From the NCBI GenBank assembly GCA_031081675.1, contig JAVHLZ010000002.1, forward strand, positions 73,439-137,438: DNA of 64,000 nt, written 5' to 3'. Positions 25,410 to 34,304 of the stretch are shown here, piece after piece. The notes below the pieces were generated by a model. The model worked only from the letters and a program-made list of their open reading frames with translations. It was not told the DNA's origin and searched no databases. This stretch comes from Armatimonadota bacterium (GTDB lineage: Bacteria; Sysuimicrobiota; Sysuimicrobiia; Sysuimicrobiales; Kaftiobacteriaceae). Numbering within the stretch: position 1 is the first letter of the stretch; the number at the start of each line of letters is the position of its first letter. A program made the position numbers and the translations under genes.

Positions 25410-25718
25410 TCTGTCCTGTCTGGACGTGGTGTGCGCACGCGAGGGGCTGACGTGGACGAACAGAGGGCGGTCACTGTTTGGAGGCTCCAATCGGGAGTGG
25501 GCGCCAGCACCGGCGGGTGGTTTTCAACCATATCTTCGAGATTCGGACTTGACCACCTGGGGCGGGGCTTGCAGGTGAGTGCCTGCCCTTCTACGATCGG
25601 GAGCCGTCCCGCCAGACTGTCGCCTCACGGACCGGGGCCACGGCCATCGTTTTCAGCGCCCGGTTGGGGCCTCGAAGTACAGGTCTCGTCCGACTTGGCA
25701 CCCTGAGGCGGTGCGACG
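25410..25718. other. intergenic stretch without a convincing gene
   Basis: 309 bases between the dehydrogenase and the acyl-CoA synthetase genes. An open frame of 91 codons at 25431-25706 has no recognisable domain and no good ribosome binding site; it may be a gene remnant. I see no terminator or clear promoter, but a separate promoter for the downstream operon could sit here. Confidence 0.4.
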
Positions 25719-26423
25719 ATGGCCGACCTGACGTTCCGCGACCCACTTGAGGGCGTTCGCGCAACTGCCCGAACGATCCTCACTGAACCCGAGGCCAAAC
25801 GGCTGCTTGCCGCGCTGGGAATTTCTGTCCCTCGCGGCGGGGTGGCGCGTACTGCGGAGGAAGCTGAGGCTGTGGCCCGGGAGCTGGGTGTGGTGGTCCT
25901 CAAAGTGGTGGCTCCGGGAGTCACGCACAAGAGTCGTCTGGGGTGGGTCGCGTGTCCGATCCCCCCTGGCTGTGTCCGGGAGTGTTTTCGGTATCTCATG
26001 GATCGTGCCGTACAGGCGGGTTCTCCGGTCCAGGGAGTGCTGGTGGAACAGTACCTCCCCGGGGACGTGGAGTGCATCGTGGGATACGCCCGTCTTCCTC
26101 GCTTCGGTCCGGTGATCATGTTTGGCCTGGGGGGCCTCACGGTGGAGGCGCGGGGAGAAGTTCGGTTCCGCTTGGCCCCGCTGGGGCCTGCGGAAGCAGA
26201 TACGCTGGTCTCCGAAGTGGGAGATGGCAGCCGGGGATGGGTGAGAGCCCTCTCTCCGAAGGGGCGCGATGCGCTCATCCATACCCTGGTAACGGTGGGC
26301 GGAATCGCTGCCGATCCTCGACTCTCGGCAATACGCGAAGTGGACATCAACCCCCTGGCGGTCAGCCGAGATGGTTGCGCAGCCCTGGACGCCCTCGTAA
26401 TACTCGAACCTCCGGAGGCCTAG
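25719..26423 (+). CDS. ADP-forming acyl-CoA synthetase, beta (ATP-grasp) subunit
   Basis: A 234-residue ATP-grasp protein equal to the beta subunit, or C-terminal domain, of ADP-forming acetyl-CoA synthetases. Visible are LTEPEAKRLLAALGISVPRG, the nucleotide-binding VVLKVVAPGVTHKSRLGWV and metal-binding REVDINPLAVS. It converts acyl-CoA, ADP and phosphate to acid and ATP (or the reverse) with the alpha subunit encoded two bases downstream. The acyl group is unknown. Confidence 0.85.
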   Translation: MADLTFRDPLEGVRATARTILTEPEAKRLLAALGISVPRGGVARTAEEAEAVARELGVVVLKVVAPGVTHKSRLGWVACPIPPGCVRECFRYLMDRAVQAGSPVQGVLVEQYLPGDVECIVGYARLPRFGPVIMFGLGGLTVEARGEVRFRLAPLGPAEADTLVSEVGDGSRGWVRALSPKGRDALIHTLVTVGGIAADPRLSAIREVDINPLAVSRDGCAALDALVILEPPEA

Positions 26424-26425
26424 GG

Positions 26426-27862
26426 GTGCGCGACCTTCGTCCCCTGCTGTCTCCGCGGTCCGTTGCCGTCGTGGGCGCTTCCACGAATCCGGCCAAGGCG
26501 GGAGGTATCCTGTTCAAGAACCTCGTGGATGGAGGATTTTCCGGACCCCTCTATCCTGTCAACCCTCGAGCCGACACTGTACTCGGGTACACAGCCTACG
26601 CCCGGGTGGGTGATCTCCCCGCTGCCCCGGATCTCGCTTTCGTCGTCCTCCCACGGGCCGCTGTCTGTCCTGTGGTGGAGGAGTGCGCCGCTGCCGGCGT
26701 GCGGGCGGTGTGTATCATCACCTCCGGGTTCGGAGAGGCGGACGCCGAGGGCCGTCGGGAGCAGGCGCGCCTCGTTGATATCATCCGCCGCAGCGGCATG
26801 CTGGCCATCGGGCCCAACACCATCGGGCTCGTCGTTCCTCATCGTCGGCTCTATGGATCCTTCGTTCCCTTCCCCTCGTGGACGCCGGGTCCCATCGCCA
26901 TCTTCGCGCAGACGGGGATCTTCGCGGGCGCGGTCATGCTGCAGGAAATGTCCCGTCCCACGCAGCGGCCGGGCGTCCGCATGAGCGTAGACGCCGGCAA
27001 TAAGATCGACGTCGATGAGATCGACTTCCTCCACGCAGCGGCAGGAGATCCCGAGGTAGGCGTGGTCGGTTTCTATCTCGAAGAAATTCGGGACGTCCGC
27101 GCTTTTTTGCAGACGGCCGGCCGGGTCGGTGAAACGAAGCCAGTGGTGCTGCTCAAGCCGGGCCGCACCGTCCCGGGGGCGTCGGCCTCCGCCTCGCACA
27201 CAGGGGCCCTGGCGGTCGACGATCGGGTTCTGGACGGCGCCCTCCGCCAGCATGGCGTGCTGCGGGCGGAGGGCGTTGAGGACTTCCTTCTCACCCTGCG
27301 GGTTCTCGCATGGTCGTCACCTCCGGCAGGACCCCGCGTGGCTGTGGTCAGTTACAGTGGGGCCCTTGGGGTCATGGCGGTGGATGAGATCGTGTCCGCT
27401 GGCCTGGAACTCGCCGAGTTCGCCCCGGCAACGCGGGAACGCCTAGCCACTCTCCTCCCGGCCTGGCAGGTTCCCGCAAATCCTGCGGATCTCTGGGTCG
27501 CTCTTGAGGTTCACGGGAACCGCCGAGGCCACGAGGCAGCGCTGGAGGCAGTCCTGGCCGACCCCCACACCGACATGGTCCTGGCCATCCTGCTGGCTCC
27601 TCCCAACGCTGACTTTCCTGACGTGCGCGAGGTCTTTGCCGGTCTGCGCGAGCGCCATCCCCACAAGGCTTTCGTCCTGGTCATCTACGGGGGAGAGGTT
27701 CGGGAGCGCTGGCTACACGCGCTGGAAGGACTGGGCGTCCCCGTTGCGCCCAACCCCCGTGTGGCTGTGCGGTCGCTCGCGGCCCTGGCGCGCTGGGCGG
27801 CTGTTCGGCGTCGGACAAAAGCGGACATCCCCACACCCGGGAGGACTGCATGGGAACCGTGA
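26426..27862 (+). CDS. ADP-forming acyl-CoA synthetase, alpha (CoA-binding) subunit
   Basis: A 478-residue partner of the preceding ATP-grasp protein. An N-terminal CoA-binding Rossmann domain begins SVAVVGASTNPAKAGGILF, followed by succinyl-CoA-ligase-like domains with VSVDAGNKIDVDEIDF and ASASASHTGALAVDDRV. The GTG at 26426 follows the previous stop by two bases and has GGAGG upstream. The split and reversed order (beta then alpha) is known in this family. It overlaps the cysteine-synthase-like gene by 13 bases. Confidence 0.85.
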   Translation: MRDLRPLLSPRSVAVVGASTNPAKAGGILFKNLVDGGFSGPLYPVNPRADTVLGYTAYARVGDLPAAPDLAFVVLPRAAVCPVVEECAAAGVRAVCIITSGFGEADAEGRREQARLVDIIRRSGMLAIGPNTIGLVVPHRRLYGSFVPFPSWTPGPIAIFAQTGIFAGAVMLQEMSRPTQRPGVRMSVDAGNKIDVDEIDFLHAAAGDPEVGVVGFYLEEIRDVRAFLQTAGRVGETKPVVLLKPGRTVPGASASASHTGALAVDDRVLDGALRQHGVLRAEGVEDFLLTLRVLAWSSPPAGPRVAVVSYSGALGVMAVDEIVSAGLELAEFAPATRERLATLLPAWQVPANPADLWVALEVHGNRRGHEAALEAVLADPHTDMVLAILLAPPNADFPDVREVFAGLRERHPHKAFVLVIYGGEVRERWLHALEGLGVPVAPNPRVAVRSLAALARWAAVRRRTKADIPTPGRTAWEP

Positions 27863-28881
27863 CCCGCATATCCGTTGCTCCCAGCATCCTGGAGACGGTG
27901 GGCGCCACGCCCATGGTCCAATTGAGGCGTGTGACCGCAGGGGTGCATGCCGCTGTCCTGGCCAAGCTTGAGTACTTCGGCCCCAGTGGCAGTGTCAAGG
28001 ACCGGATCCTTCCCTATATGGTGGCCCAGGCGGAACGGCGCGGTGAGCTGCGTCCGGGGATGACGATCATCGAAGGGACCACCGGCAATACCGGCATCGC
28101 CACGGCTATGGTGGGGGCGGCCAGGGGATATCCGGTGGTCATCGTCATGCCCGAGGGGATGTCCGCCGAGCGCAGCGCCGTGATTCGGGCGTACGGTGCG
28201 GAGGTGATCTTCACGCCCGGAGGCGAAAGCGACGTCGACCTGGTCGTACGGAAAGTGCGGGAGATCGTCGCCGCGGCCCCAGATCGGTACTGGGTGGTCG
28301 ACCAGTTCAACAACCTGGACAATCCGGAGGCGCACTACCTGACCACCGGACCGGAGATCTGGGAGCAGGCGGGCGAGGCGGTGGACGCTTTTGTTGCGGC
28401 GGTTGGCACGGGAGGAACTCTCACGGGGGTCGCCCGCTATCTCAAGGAACGTAAGCCGACCGTACGTGTCTACGCTGCCGAGCCGTCGGAGTGCGCCATC
28501 CTTTCGGGTGAAAAATGGGGTGTTCACAAAATTGAAGGCATCGGGGACGGGTTTGTGCCGCGAGTGCTGGACCTACGCCTCCTCGACGGCGTGGTGCGCG
28601 TCCGCTCGGAGGAAGCTATCGCCATGGCGCGGCGCCTGGCGCGGGAAGAGGGCATCTTCTGTGGGATCTCGGCCGGGTGCAATGTCGTTGCCGCGCTCCG
28701 CCTAGCCGGGAGGTACCCTGACCTCCGCACTGTGGTCACCCTCATTCCGGATAACGGTCTGCGCTACCTCTCCACGGAGCTTTGCGGCGTCGTCCGGACG
28801 CTGGAGGTTCCGCTCCGCGACCATGCTCTGGACGCCGAGTCGCGCGCGCGCCTGTCCCAAGTCCGCCTGGACGTCATCTGA
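27850..28881 (+). CDS. PLP-dependent cysteine synthase family protein
   Basis: A 343-residue fold-type II PLP enzyme. Lys50 in GPSGSVKDR is the expected Schiff-base lysine, GTTGNTG at residues 76-82 binds the substrate carboxylate, and a GTGGTLTG loop holds the PLP phosphate. These fit O-acetylserine sulfhydrylase or cystathionine beta-synthase relatives. The setting (acyl-CoA synthetase and ABC importer) suggests a role in handling an imported sulfur or amino compound rather than general cysteine synthesis; that is inference. Confidence 0.83.
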   Translation: MGTVTRISVAPSILETVGATPMVQLRRVTAGVHAAVLAKLEYFGPSGSVKDRILPYMVAQAERRGELRPGMTIIEGTTGNTGIATAMVGAARGYPVVIVMPEGMSAERSAVIRAYGAEVIFTPGGESDVDLVVRKVREIVAAAPDRYWVVDQFNNLDNPEAHYLTTGPEIWEQAGEAVDAFVAAVGTGGTLTGVARYLKERKPTVRVYAAEPSECAILSGEKWGVHKIEGIGDGFVPRVLDLRLLDGVVRVRSEEAIAMARRLAREEGIFCGISAGCNVVAALRLAGRYPDLRTVVTLIPDNGLRYLSTELCGVVRTLEVPLRDHALDAESRARLSQVRLDVI

Positions 28882-28908
28882 CCACACTGAGGGAAGGGAG
28901 GTGGTTCT

Positions 28909-29910
28909 GTGAAGAGGCTGTCGACCATGTGGTGGCCGGTCGTCCTGGGCGCGGTAGTCGTCGTGGGGACGGGTCTGCCCGCTGGCGGTCAGCCGCTCCG
29001 CAAAGTCATCTTCACCACGGACTTCGGGTTCAACGGGCGGCACGCCTACTTCTACGTGGCCCTGGATCGGGGGTATTACCGGCAGGAGGGCCTGGATGTG
29101 GAGATCGTGCGCGGCGGCGGCTCCGCCGATGCCATCAAACAGGTAGGCGCCGGGCGGGCGCTGATAGGGTTTGCCGACGCGGGGACGCTCATCCTCGCCC
29201 GGGGCAACGACGGCGTACCGGTTAAGCTCCTGGCGGTCGTCTACGCCCGACCTCCGCACGCCATTTACGCTTTGCGGGACTCGGGCATCCGATTCCCCCG
29301 CGATCTGGAAGGGCGAACCGTGGCCGATACGGCCGGGAGTGCCGTCCCTGCTCTTTTCCCTGTTTACGCCAAGTGGGCCGGCATCAACAAGGATGCCGTT
29401 CGATGGGTCTTCACGGACAGCGCGGCCCTGCCGGGCCTCCTCGCCACGGGGCGGGTGGATGCCGTGGGACAGTTCATCGTGGGAGAGCCGCTCCTGCGCA
29501 AGCGTGTGGCGCCCAAGGAGCTGGTCCGTCTGGCCTACGCCGACGTGGGGCTGGACTATTACGGTAACGGTCTGATCGCTGCGGAGGAAACCATCCGGCG
29601 ACAGCCCGACGTGCTGCGTGCCTTCGTCCGCGCCACCGTCCGCGGTATGGAGGAGGCCTTCCGGGACCCCTCCGAGGCCGGACGCATCATCAACAAGTAC
29701 CACCCGCAGATCGAACCGGACGTCGGCCAGGGGGAAACGGAGGCGGTCCGCGAGCTGGCCACGACACCGCTCACCCAACAGCGTGGCCTTGGATACGTTG
29801 ATCGCCTGCGGGTGTGGCGGACGCTGCAAGTCATCAGCGATGTCTTCACCCTGCGCCTGCCGGTGCGGGTCGAAGACATCTATGTTCCGGGGTTCGCCGG
29901 AAGGCCGTGA
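28909..29910 (+). CDS. ABC transporter substrate-binding protein, NMT1/SsuA-like
   Basis: A 333-residue exported binding protein with an N-terminal signal sequence (about 27 residues). The TDFGFNGRHAYFYVALDRGY start and GLDVEIVRGGGSADAIKQV segment are typical of the NMT1/THI5-like family, which binds thiamine-precursor pyrimidines, sulfonates, nitriles or riboflavin. The ligand cannot be assigned. GTG start behind GGGAAGGGAGGTGG. The ATPase and permease genes follow. Confidence 0.85.
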   Translation: MKRLSTMWWPVVLGAVVVVGTGLPAGGQPLRKVIFTTDFGFNGRHAYFYVALDRGYYRQEGLDVEIVRGGGSADAIKQVGAGRALIGFADAGTLILARGNDGVPVKLLAVVYARPPHAIYALRDSGIRFPRDLEGRTVADTAGSAVPALFPVYAKWAGINKDAVRWVFTDSAALPGLLATGRVDAVGQFIVGEPLLRKRVAPKELVRLAYADVGLDYYGNGLIAAEETIRRQPDVLRAFVRATVRGMEEAFRDPSEAGRIINKYHPQIEPDVGQGETEAVRELATTPLTQQRGLGYVDRLRVWRTLQVISDVFTLRLPVRVEDIYVPGFAGRP

Positions 29911-29978
29911 CGCGTCTCGTCCAGCATCAGGGTGTATCAGGGGCCGGGGTGACCAGTGAGGAACCGGTGGAGGCGCGG

Positions 29979-30749
29979 ATGATCGTCGTCAACGGCGTCT
30001 CGAAGATCTACTTTCCCCGCCGGTCGCCCCCCATCCGGGCTCTGGAGGACGTCAGCCTCTCCATCGGCGAGCGGGAGTTCCTCACCCTCGTGGGGCCATC
30101 GGGATGCGGTAAGTCCACCCTTCTCAAGTTGATCGCGGGCCTGCAGTCCCCCACCACCGGGACGATCTTCCTCAACGGCCAGGTTGTCGCCGCTCCCTCG
30201 CGGGAGGTGGGCATCGTTTTCCAGGATCCGGTACTGTTACCGTGGCGGTCTGCGCTGGACAACGTTCTGCTGCCGGTGGAGATCCTGGGCCTTGCCCGGG
30301 CCCAGTTCGTGCCCGCTGCCCGTCGCCTCCTCGCCCTGGTGGGCCTGGGTGGTTTCGAGCGGCACTTCCCTCGAGAGCTTTCCGGGGGTATGCAGCAGCG
30401 GGTGGCCATCTGCCGATCCCTCATCTACGATCCTGCCGTTCTTCTGATGGACGAACCCTTCGGCGCGCTGGACGCCATGACGCGGGAGGAATTGGGGTTC
30501 GAGCTGTTGCGCATCTGGACAGAGTACCGTAAAACCATTCTTTTTGTCACCCACAGCATCCCGGAGGCGGTGCTGTTGGCGGACCGCGTGGCCGTCATGA
30601 CCCCACGACCGGGACGGGTGGCCAAAGTCATCACAGTCCGTCTGCCCCGGCCACGCACCACGGAAATGGCTTTCTGGCCGGAGTTCCGGGAACACGTCGA
30701 GGAAATCCGCGAGCAGGTCTTCCACCGTGGGCGGGAGGCACGACCGTGA
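29979..30749 (+). CDS. ABC transporter ATP-binding protein, SsuB/TauB-like
   Basis: A 256-residue nucleotide-binding subunit. Walker A is GPSGCGKSTLL, the signature LSGGMQQRVAICRSL, Walker B AVLLMDEPFGALDAMT and the switch His is in FVTHSIPEAV. I chose the ATG at 29979 with GGTGGAGG just upstream; a GTG at 29949 would add ten residues. Overlaps the permease gene by four bases. Confidence 0.92.
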   Translation: MIVVNGVSKIYFPRRSPPIRALEDVSLSIGEREFLTLVGPSGCGKSTLLKLIAGLQSPTTGTIFLNGQVVAAPSREVGIVFQDPVLLPWRSALDNVLLPVEILGLARAQFVPAARRLLALVGLGGFERHFPRELSGGMQQRVAICRSLIYDPAVLLMDEPFGALDAMTREELGFELLRIWTEYRKTILFVTHSIPEAVLLADRVAVMTPRPGRVAKVITVRLPRPRTTEMAFWPEFREHVEEIREQVFHRGREARP

Positions 30750-31531
30750 AGGTTCCGCTCCGGGAGACACCCTGGCTACCGGTCCGCTGGGCTGTTCCCG
30801 CCATCCTCCCGGTCCTGACGGTGGTGGTTGTCGTCCTTCTGTGGGAGGGTGTCGCTCGTTTGCTGCGGGTACCCGTCTGGATCCTTCCATCCCCGTTGTC
30901 TATCGTCCAGGCTACAGCCGCTTGGGGATCCCGCCTTCCCTACCACGTCGGGGTCACCCTCTACGAAACCCTGGCGGGTTTTGGCATAGCCATTGCCGTG
31001 GGCATTCCCCTGGCTGCGCTGGTGGTCCATGTCCCGATCTTGTACAGCACCTTCTATCCACTCCTGCTTGGCCTGCAGTCAGTACCCAAGGTGGCCATCG
31101 CTCCCCTCCTTCTCATCTGGCTCGGCTACGGGGAATTACCCAAGATTGTAGTGGTTTTCCTCGTCTGCTTCTTCCCCATCGTCGTGAGCACGGTCACGGG
31201 ACTGACCGCGGTTCCCCCTGAACTGATGGACCTCGTTCGCTCGCTCTCTCCTTCCACCTCTCAGGTCTTCGTGAAGATCCGCTTTCCCACATCTCTGCCT
31301 TACCTTTTCGTGGGGTTGAAGGTGGCCATCACCCTGGCGGTCATCGGGGCGGTGATCGGCGAGTTCGTCAGTGCGGAGCGTGGTCTGGGCTACCTCATCC
31401 TGGCTGCAACTTCGCAGCTCAACACGTCCTTGGGGTTCGGGGCGCTCGCGCTGCTCACGATCATGAGCATCCTCCTGTACTACGGTGTGGAGGCCCTCGA
31501 GAGGCTCATCTCCCCTTGGGCTCGGAGCTGA
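30746..31531 (+). CDS. ABC transporter permease, SsuC/TauC-like
   Basis: A 261-residue permease with about six membrane helices and the cytoplasmic EAA-type loop near FVKIRFPTSLPYLFVGLKVA. With the two upstream genes it forms a complete importer of the nitrate/sulfonate/taurine class. The next gene's ribosome binding site lies at its very end. Confidence 0.9.
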   Translation: MKVPLRETPWLPVRWAVPAILPVLTVVVVVLLWEGVARLLRVPVWILPSPLSIVQATAAWGSRLPYHVGVTLYETLAGFGIAIAVGIPLAALVVHVPILYSTFYPLLLGLQSVPKVAIAPLLLIWLGYGELPKIVVVFLVCFFPIVVSTVTGLTAVPPELMDLVRSLSPSTSQVFVKIRFPTSLPYLFVGLKVAITLAVIGAVIGEFVSAERGLGYLILAATSQLNTSLGFGALALLTIMSILLYYGVEALERLISPWARS

Positions 31532-31545
31532 AGGAGTGGGGAACG

Positions 31546-33309
31546 ATGCCCGGCGCCCCTTCCCTTCGACCCCACCAGAGCGGCGGCAGCGGGGCGGTGG
31601 TGCTGCTGGTAGACCGCGCGCGGTCTGAGTACCTTCAGCTCCCCGAGGCCGTCTTCGCCGCCCTTGAGCACTTCGGAATCCCTTACTACCTCTGGGATAT
31701 CGGCTCCCAAGACATCACTGCCCTGGATCTCTCCTCAGTGGCTGCGCTTGTCGTCGCCCAGGAACATCTGGGTCCCACTTTGTCGTCGACCGCCGTTGCG
31801 CATATCCTGAGCGGCGTGGAACGCGATGGGACGGGGCTCGTCATTCTCGATGGGGATCTAGCCGGTTACGATCCCCTCCTCCGTCACGCGGTGGGTCTGC
31901 GGGGCGCCGGGAGATCTGGTCAGATTCCCACATCTGATGCCGACGGGATTGTCATCACCCGATCCGATCACTTTATCACGTCCACGCAGGAGGCCGGCGT
32001 CGTCCACCGGCTGCGCACTCCCGCCCCCCTCACTCTCGCTCGGGCCGAAGAACCGGATCTTGAGGTTCTCGCGATATCCCTTACCGAGGCTCCTGCCCTC
32101 GTCGCTCGCCGGATGGGTGCCGGACGCGTCGTGCAATGGCTGGTGTCCCCCAAGATCTGGACCCGTTCCTACCTGGGCCATGCCCACGGGTTGGACGACC
32201 TCTTCTGGAAGAGCATCGTTTGGGTCGCTCGCAAACCCTTCGCTATGTTGCGGATGCCCCCGTTTGTCCGCCTGCGCATCGACGACTGCCATGGGCTGTG
32301 GCGCTCCGCTGCGGATTTGGCCTTTGTGGACGTGCTCAACGAGTTTGGCCACCGCCCGACGTTGTGTGTCTGCCTGAGAGCGCTCACGCCGGAGGGTGCC
32401 GCCCGGGCGCGGCAGCTGTTCGTCGAGGGGCGCGCCGACTTCGCTCCCCACACCCTGGCCCCGGGGACGGGCCTCTTCTACGGACCGGGCGATCGCCCAT
32501 ACACGGTTGAGGAAATCCGTGTTCTTATGGCGGAAATGGACGACACGTTTCGCCGATGGGGTATTGTGCCATCACGAATCCTCAGCGACCACGACCATGA
32601 GTGGACTCCCGCCGTCGTCCCCTTCCTGCGGGAGCGAGGCATCGTTTTCAAAATGAACGTGACTTTGCCGGGGGAGCGGTGGGGGGACATCCACGAGGAC
32701 TGGCGCCCGGCCCCCTATGGCTCCATGTCCTATGCTATGGACTTCCTGCCGGCTCCTTATGACGACTTCTTCGTTGTATTCAACCACTACCCAACCTTCG
32801 ATGCCGCCAGGGCTTATCTCCCAGGGGGGGAACGCTTCCTCTACAATCGCGCTGGCGGATTTGGGGAACAGACGTGGGACTTCCTTAACGGCCTCACCCT
32901 CCCTTTGCGTCCGGCGAACGATGTGGATGCCGCTGCCCGGCGGCTGGCGGAGCACACCCGTCTGGGGCTGAACAGTCTTTTCTTCGGAGGATCCATCACT
33001 CACTCGCACTTCACCCAGGCGCTCGCTCCCGGCGAGTGGCGCGCATTGCTGGAGCGGTACGAGGCGCTGACGTCGAGGCTGCCCAAGCGCAACGTCAGCT
33101 ACGACCACATCGCCCACTACGCCCGTGCCCGGCACACCACCCGCCTGATCCGGGTGGATCGCACTCCAACGGGCGAGGTGAGTTGCATACTCGCCGGGCG
33201 GACCCCGATGCCCCTGGAGGTGGCAGTCTACGCGGACCGCAAGGGCGAGGTTGTGGAACACTGGGCGGAGGTCCCACCATTCGAGGGGGCCCTGACGGTC
33301 GTTCTATGA
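31546..33309 (+). CDS. uncharacterised two-domain protein with a deacetylase-like barrel
   Basis: A 587-residue cytoplasmic protein that I do not recognise with certainty. The first 200 residues look like an alpha/beta amidotransferase-like fold (VVLLVDRARSEYLQLPEAV, GTGLVILDGDLAGYDP). The middle resembles the carbohydrate-esterase barrel seen in polysaccharide deacetylases, with paired acids D246-D247 in RLRIDDCHGLW, H302 in FAPHTLAPG, and SDHDHEW at residues 347-353; a small beta domain may close the protein. It is the last gene of the transporter operon (ATG behind AAGGAGTGGGGA), so it probably acts on the imported compound. Hydrolase is only a suggestion. Confidence 0.45.
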   Translation: MPGAPSLRPHQSGGSGAVVLLVDRARSEYLQLPEAVFAALEHFGIPYYLWDIGSQDITALDLSSVAALVVAQEHLGPTLSSTAVAHILSGVERDGTGLVILDGDLAGYDPLLRHAVGLRGAGRSGQIPTSDADGIVITRSDHFITSTQEAGVVHRLRTPAPLTLARAEEPDLEVLAISLTEAPALVARRMGAGRVVQWLVSPKIWTRSYLGHAHGLDDLFWKSIVWVARKPFAMLRMPPFVRLRIDDCHGLWRSAADLAFVDVLNEFGHRPTLCVCLRALTPEGAARARQLFVEGRADFAPHTLAPGTGLFYGPGDRPYTVEEIRVLMAEMDDTFRRWGIVPSRILSDHDHEWTPAVVPFLRERGIVFKMNVTLPGERWGDIHEDWRPAPYGSMSYAMDFLPAPYDDFFVVFNHYPTFDAARAYLPGGERFLYNRAGGFGEQTWDFLNGLTLPLRPANDVDAAARRLAEHTRLGLNSLFFGGSITHSHFTQALAPGEWRALLERYEALTSRLPKRNVSYDHIAHYARARHTTRLIRVDRTPTGEVSCILAGRTPMPLEVAVYADRKGEVVEHWAEVPPFEGALTVVL

Positions 33310-33517
33310 GGGTCCGCCAGCGGCCGTGGCGGGCCCTCTCCCTCTGGGAGGCCCCCCGGTGTCCTCGGCGCGTCCTCTGATGGCTGTGCGCGTGGTGAGC
33401 GCGTGACGTCGCTCCCGGCCCTGCTGCTCTCAGCCCGGAAAGCAGGAAGTCTTCCCGCCGCACCGTAGCAGCCCGGTGATGGCGCGTGGAGTGGTCGCCT
33501 GAAGATTGAGGGACCGG

Positions 33518-34189
33518 GTGCTTCCTGGAGTGGGGCGACTGCCGTCGGTGCTGGAGCGGATCCCCCGCGAGGTCCCCGCCGCCACCCGCCTCCTGAGACG
33601 GCTGCGGTCCCGCCGGCGGGATCCGCTGCTGCGGATACTGGTGGGCACGGTGCTGTCTCACCAGACCACCTCCCGCCAGGCCCGCGAGGCCACGGCCCGC
33701 CTGTGGGGGCGGCACCGAACCCTCCGAAGCCTGGCGCGCGCCCGCCCCCGGGAGATCTTCCCCATGATTGCCGGCATCGGGCTCGGCAGGCTGAAAGCCC
33801 GCCGCCTGGTGGCCCTGGCGCAGGCCATCGAGGACCGGTGGGGAAGCGTGCGCGCGCTGGGCCGGTACCTGCGGACGGCCCCCCTGCCAGACGCCTGGCG
33901 CGCGCTGCTGGAACTGCCGGGGATCGGCCCCAAGTCGGCGGCGGTGGTGCTGCTCTTCAAATTTGGCCGTCCGGTGTTCCCCGTGGACACCAACATCCTG
34001 CGGGTGGCGCGGGACCTGGGCTGGGTGGACAGGCGCGCTGGCCCGGAGCAGGTGCGCCTGCGGGTGGAGCGTGCACTCCCCCCGGATCCCCGCGTCCTGT
34101 TGAAAGCCCACGCATACCTGCTGGCGTTGGGCCGGGCGACGGCGCGGGGCCGGAGGCGTGACCTGCTGGGGCGGCTGGGCGGCGGGTAG
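33518..34189 (+). CDS. endonuclease III-like DNA glycosylase lacking the Fe-S motif
   Basis: A 223-residue HhH-GPD glycosylase. The domain has LVGTVLSHQTTSRQAREATA, the hairpin LPGIGPKSAAVVLLFKFG with catalytic Lys139, and FPVDTNILRVARDLG with catalytic Asp157. The C-terminal four-cysteine [4Fe-4S] motif of endonuclease III is missing: the protein ends AYLLALGRATARGRRRDLL. Pyrimidine-lesion removal is likely. Start uncertain: GTG 33518 has GAGGGA upstream, TTG 33506 is the alternative. Confidence 0.8.
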   Translation: MLPGVGRLPSVLERIPREVPAATRLLRRLRSRRRDPLLRILVGTVLSHQTTSRQAREATARLWGRHRTLRSLARARPREIFPMIAGIGLGRLKARRLVALAQAIEDRWGSVRALGRYLRTAPLPDAWRALLELPGIGPKSAAVVLLFKFGRPVFPVDTNILRVARDLGWVDRRAGPEQVRLRVERALPPDPRVLLKAHAYLLALGRATARGRRRDLLGRLGGG

Positions 34190-34304
34190 CCCTCCCACTC
34201 CCCGCCGTCCCGCAGGAGACGGTTGCCGGGGTGGCGTAATGCCACGGGGGGATTCCCGCGCGCATATTCCCTTGGGGTAGTCACCCCGTGTGGCGGAGGC
34301 GATC

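Noticed and set aside
25431..25706. A 91-codon gene between the dehydrogenase and acyl-CoA synthetase genes
   Set aside because: No ribosome binding site, no family and poor codon pattern; kept only as an intergenic note.
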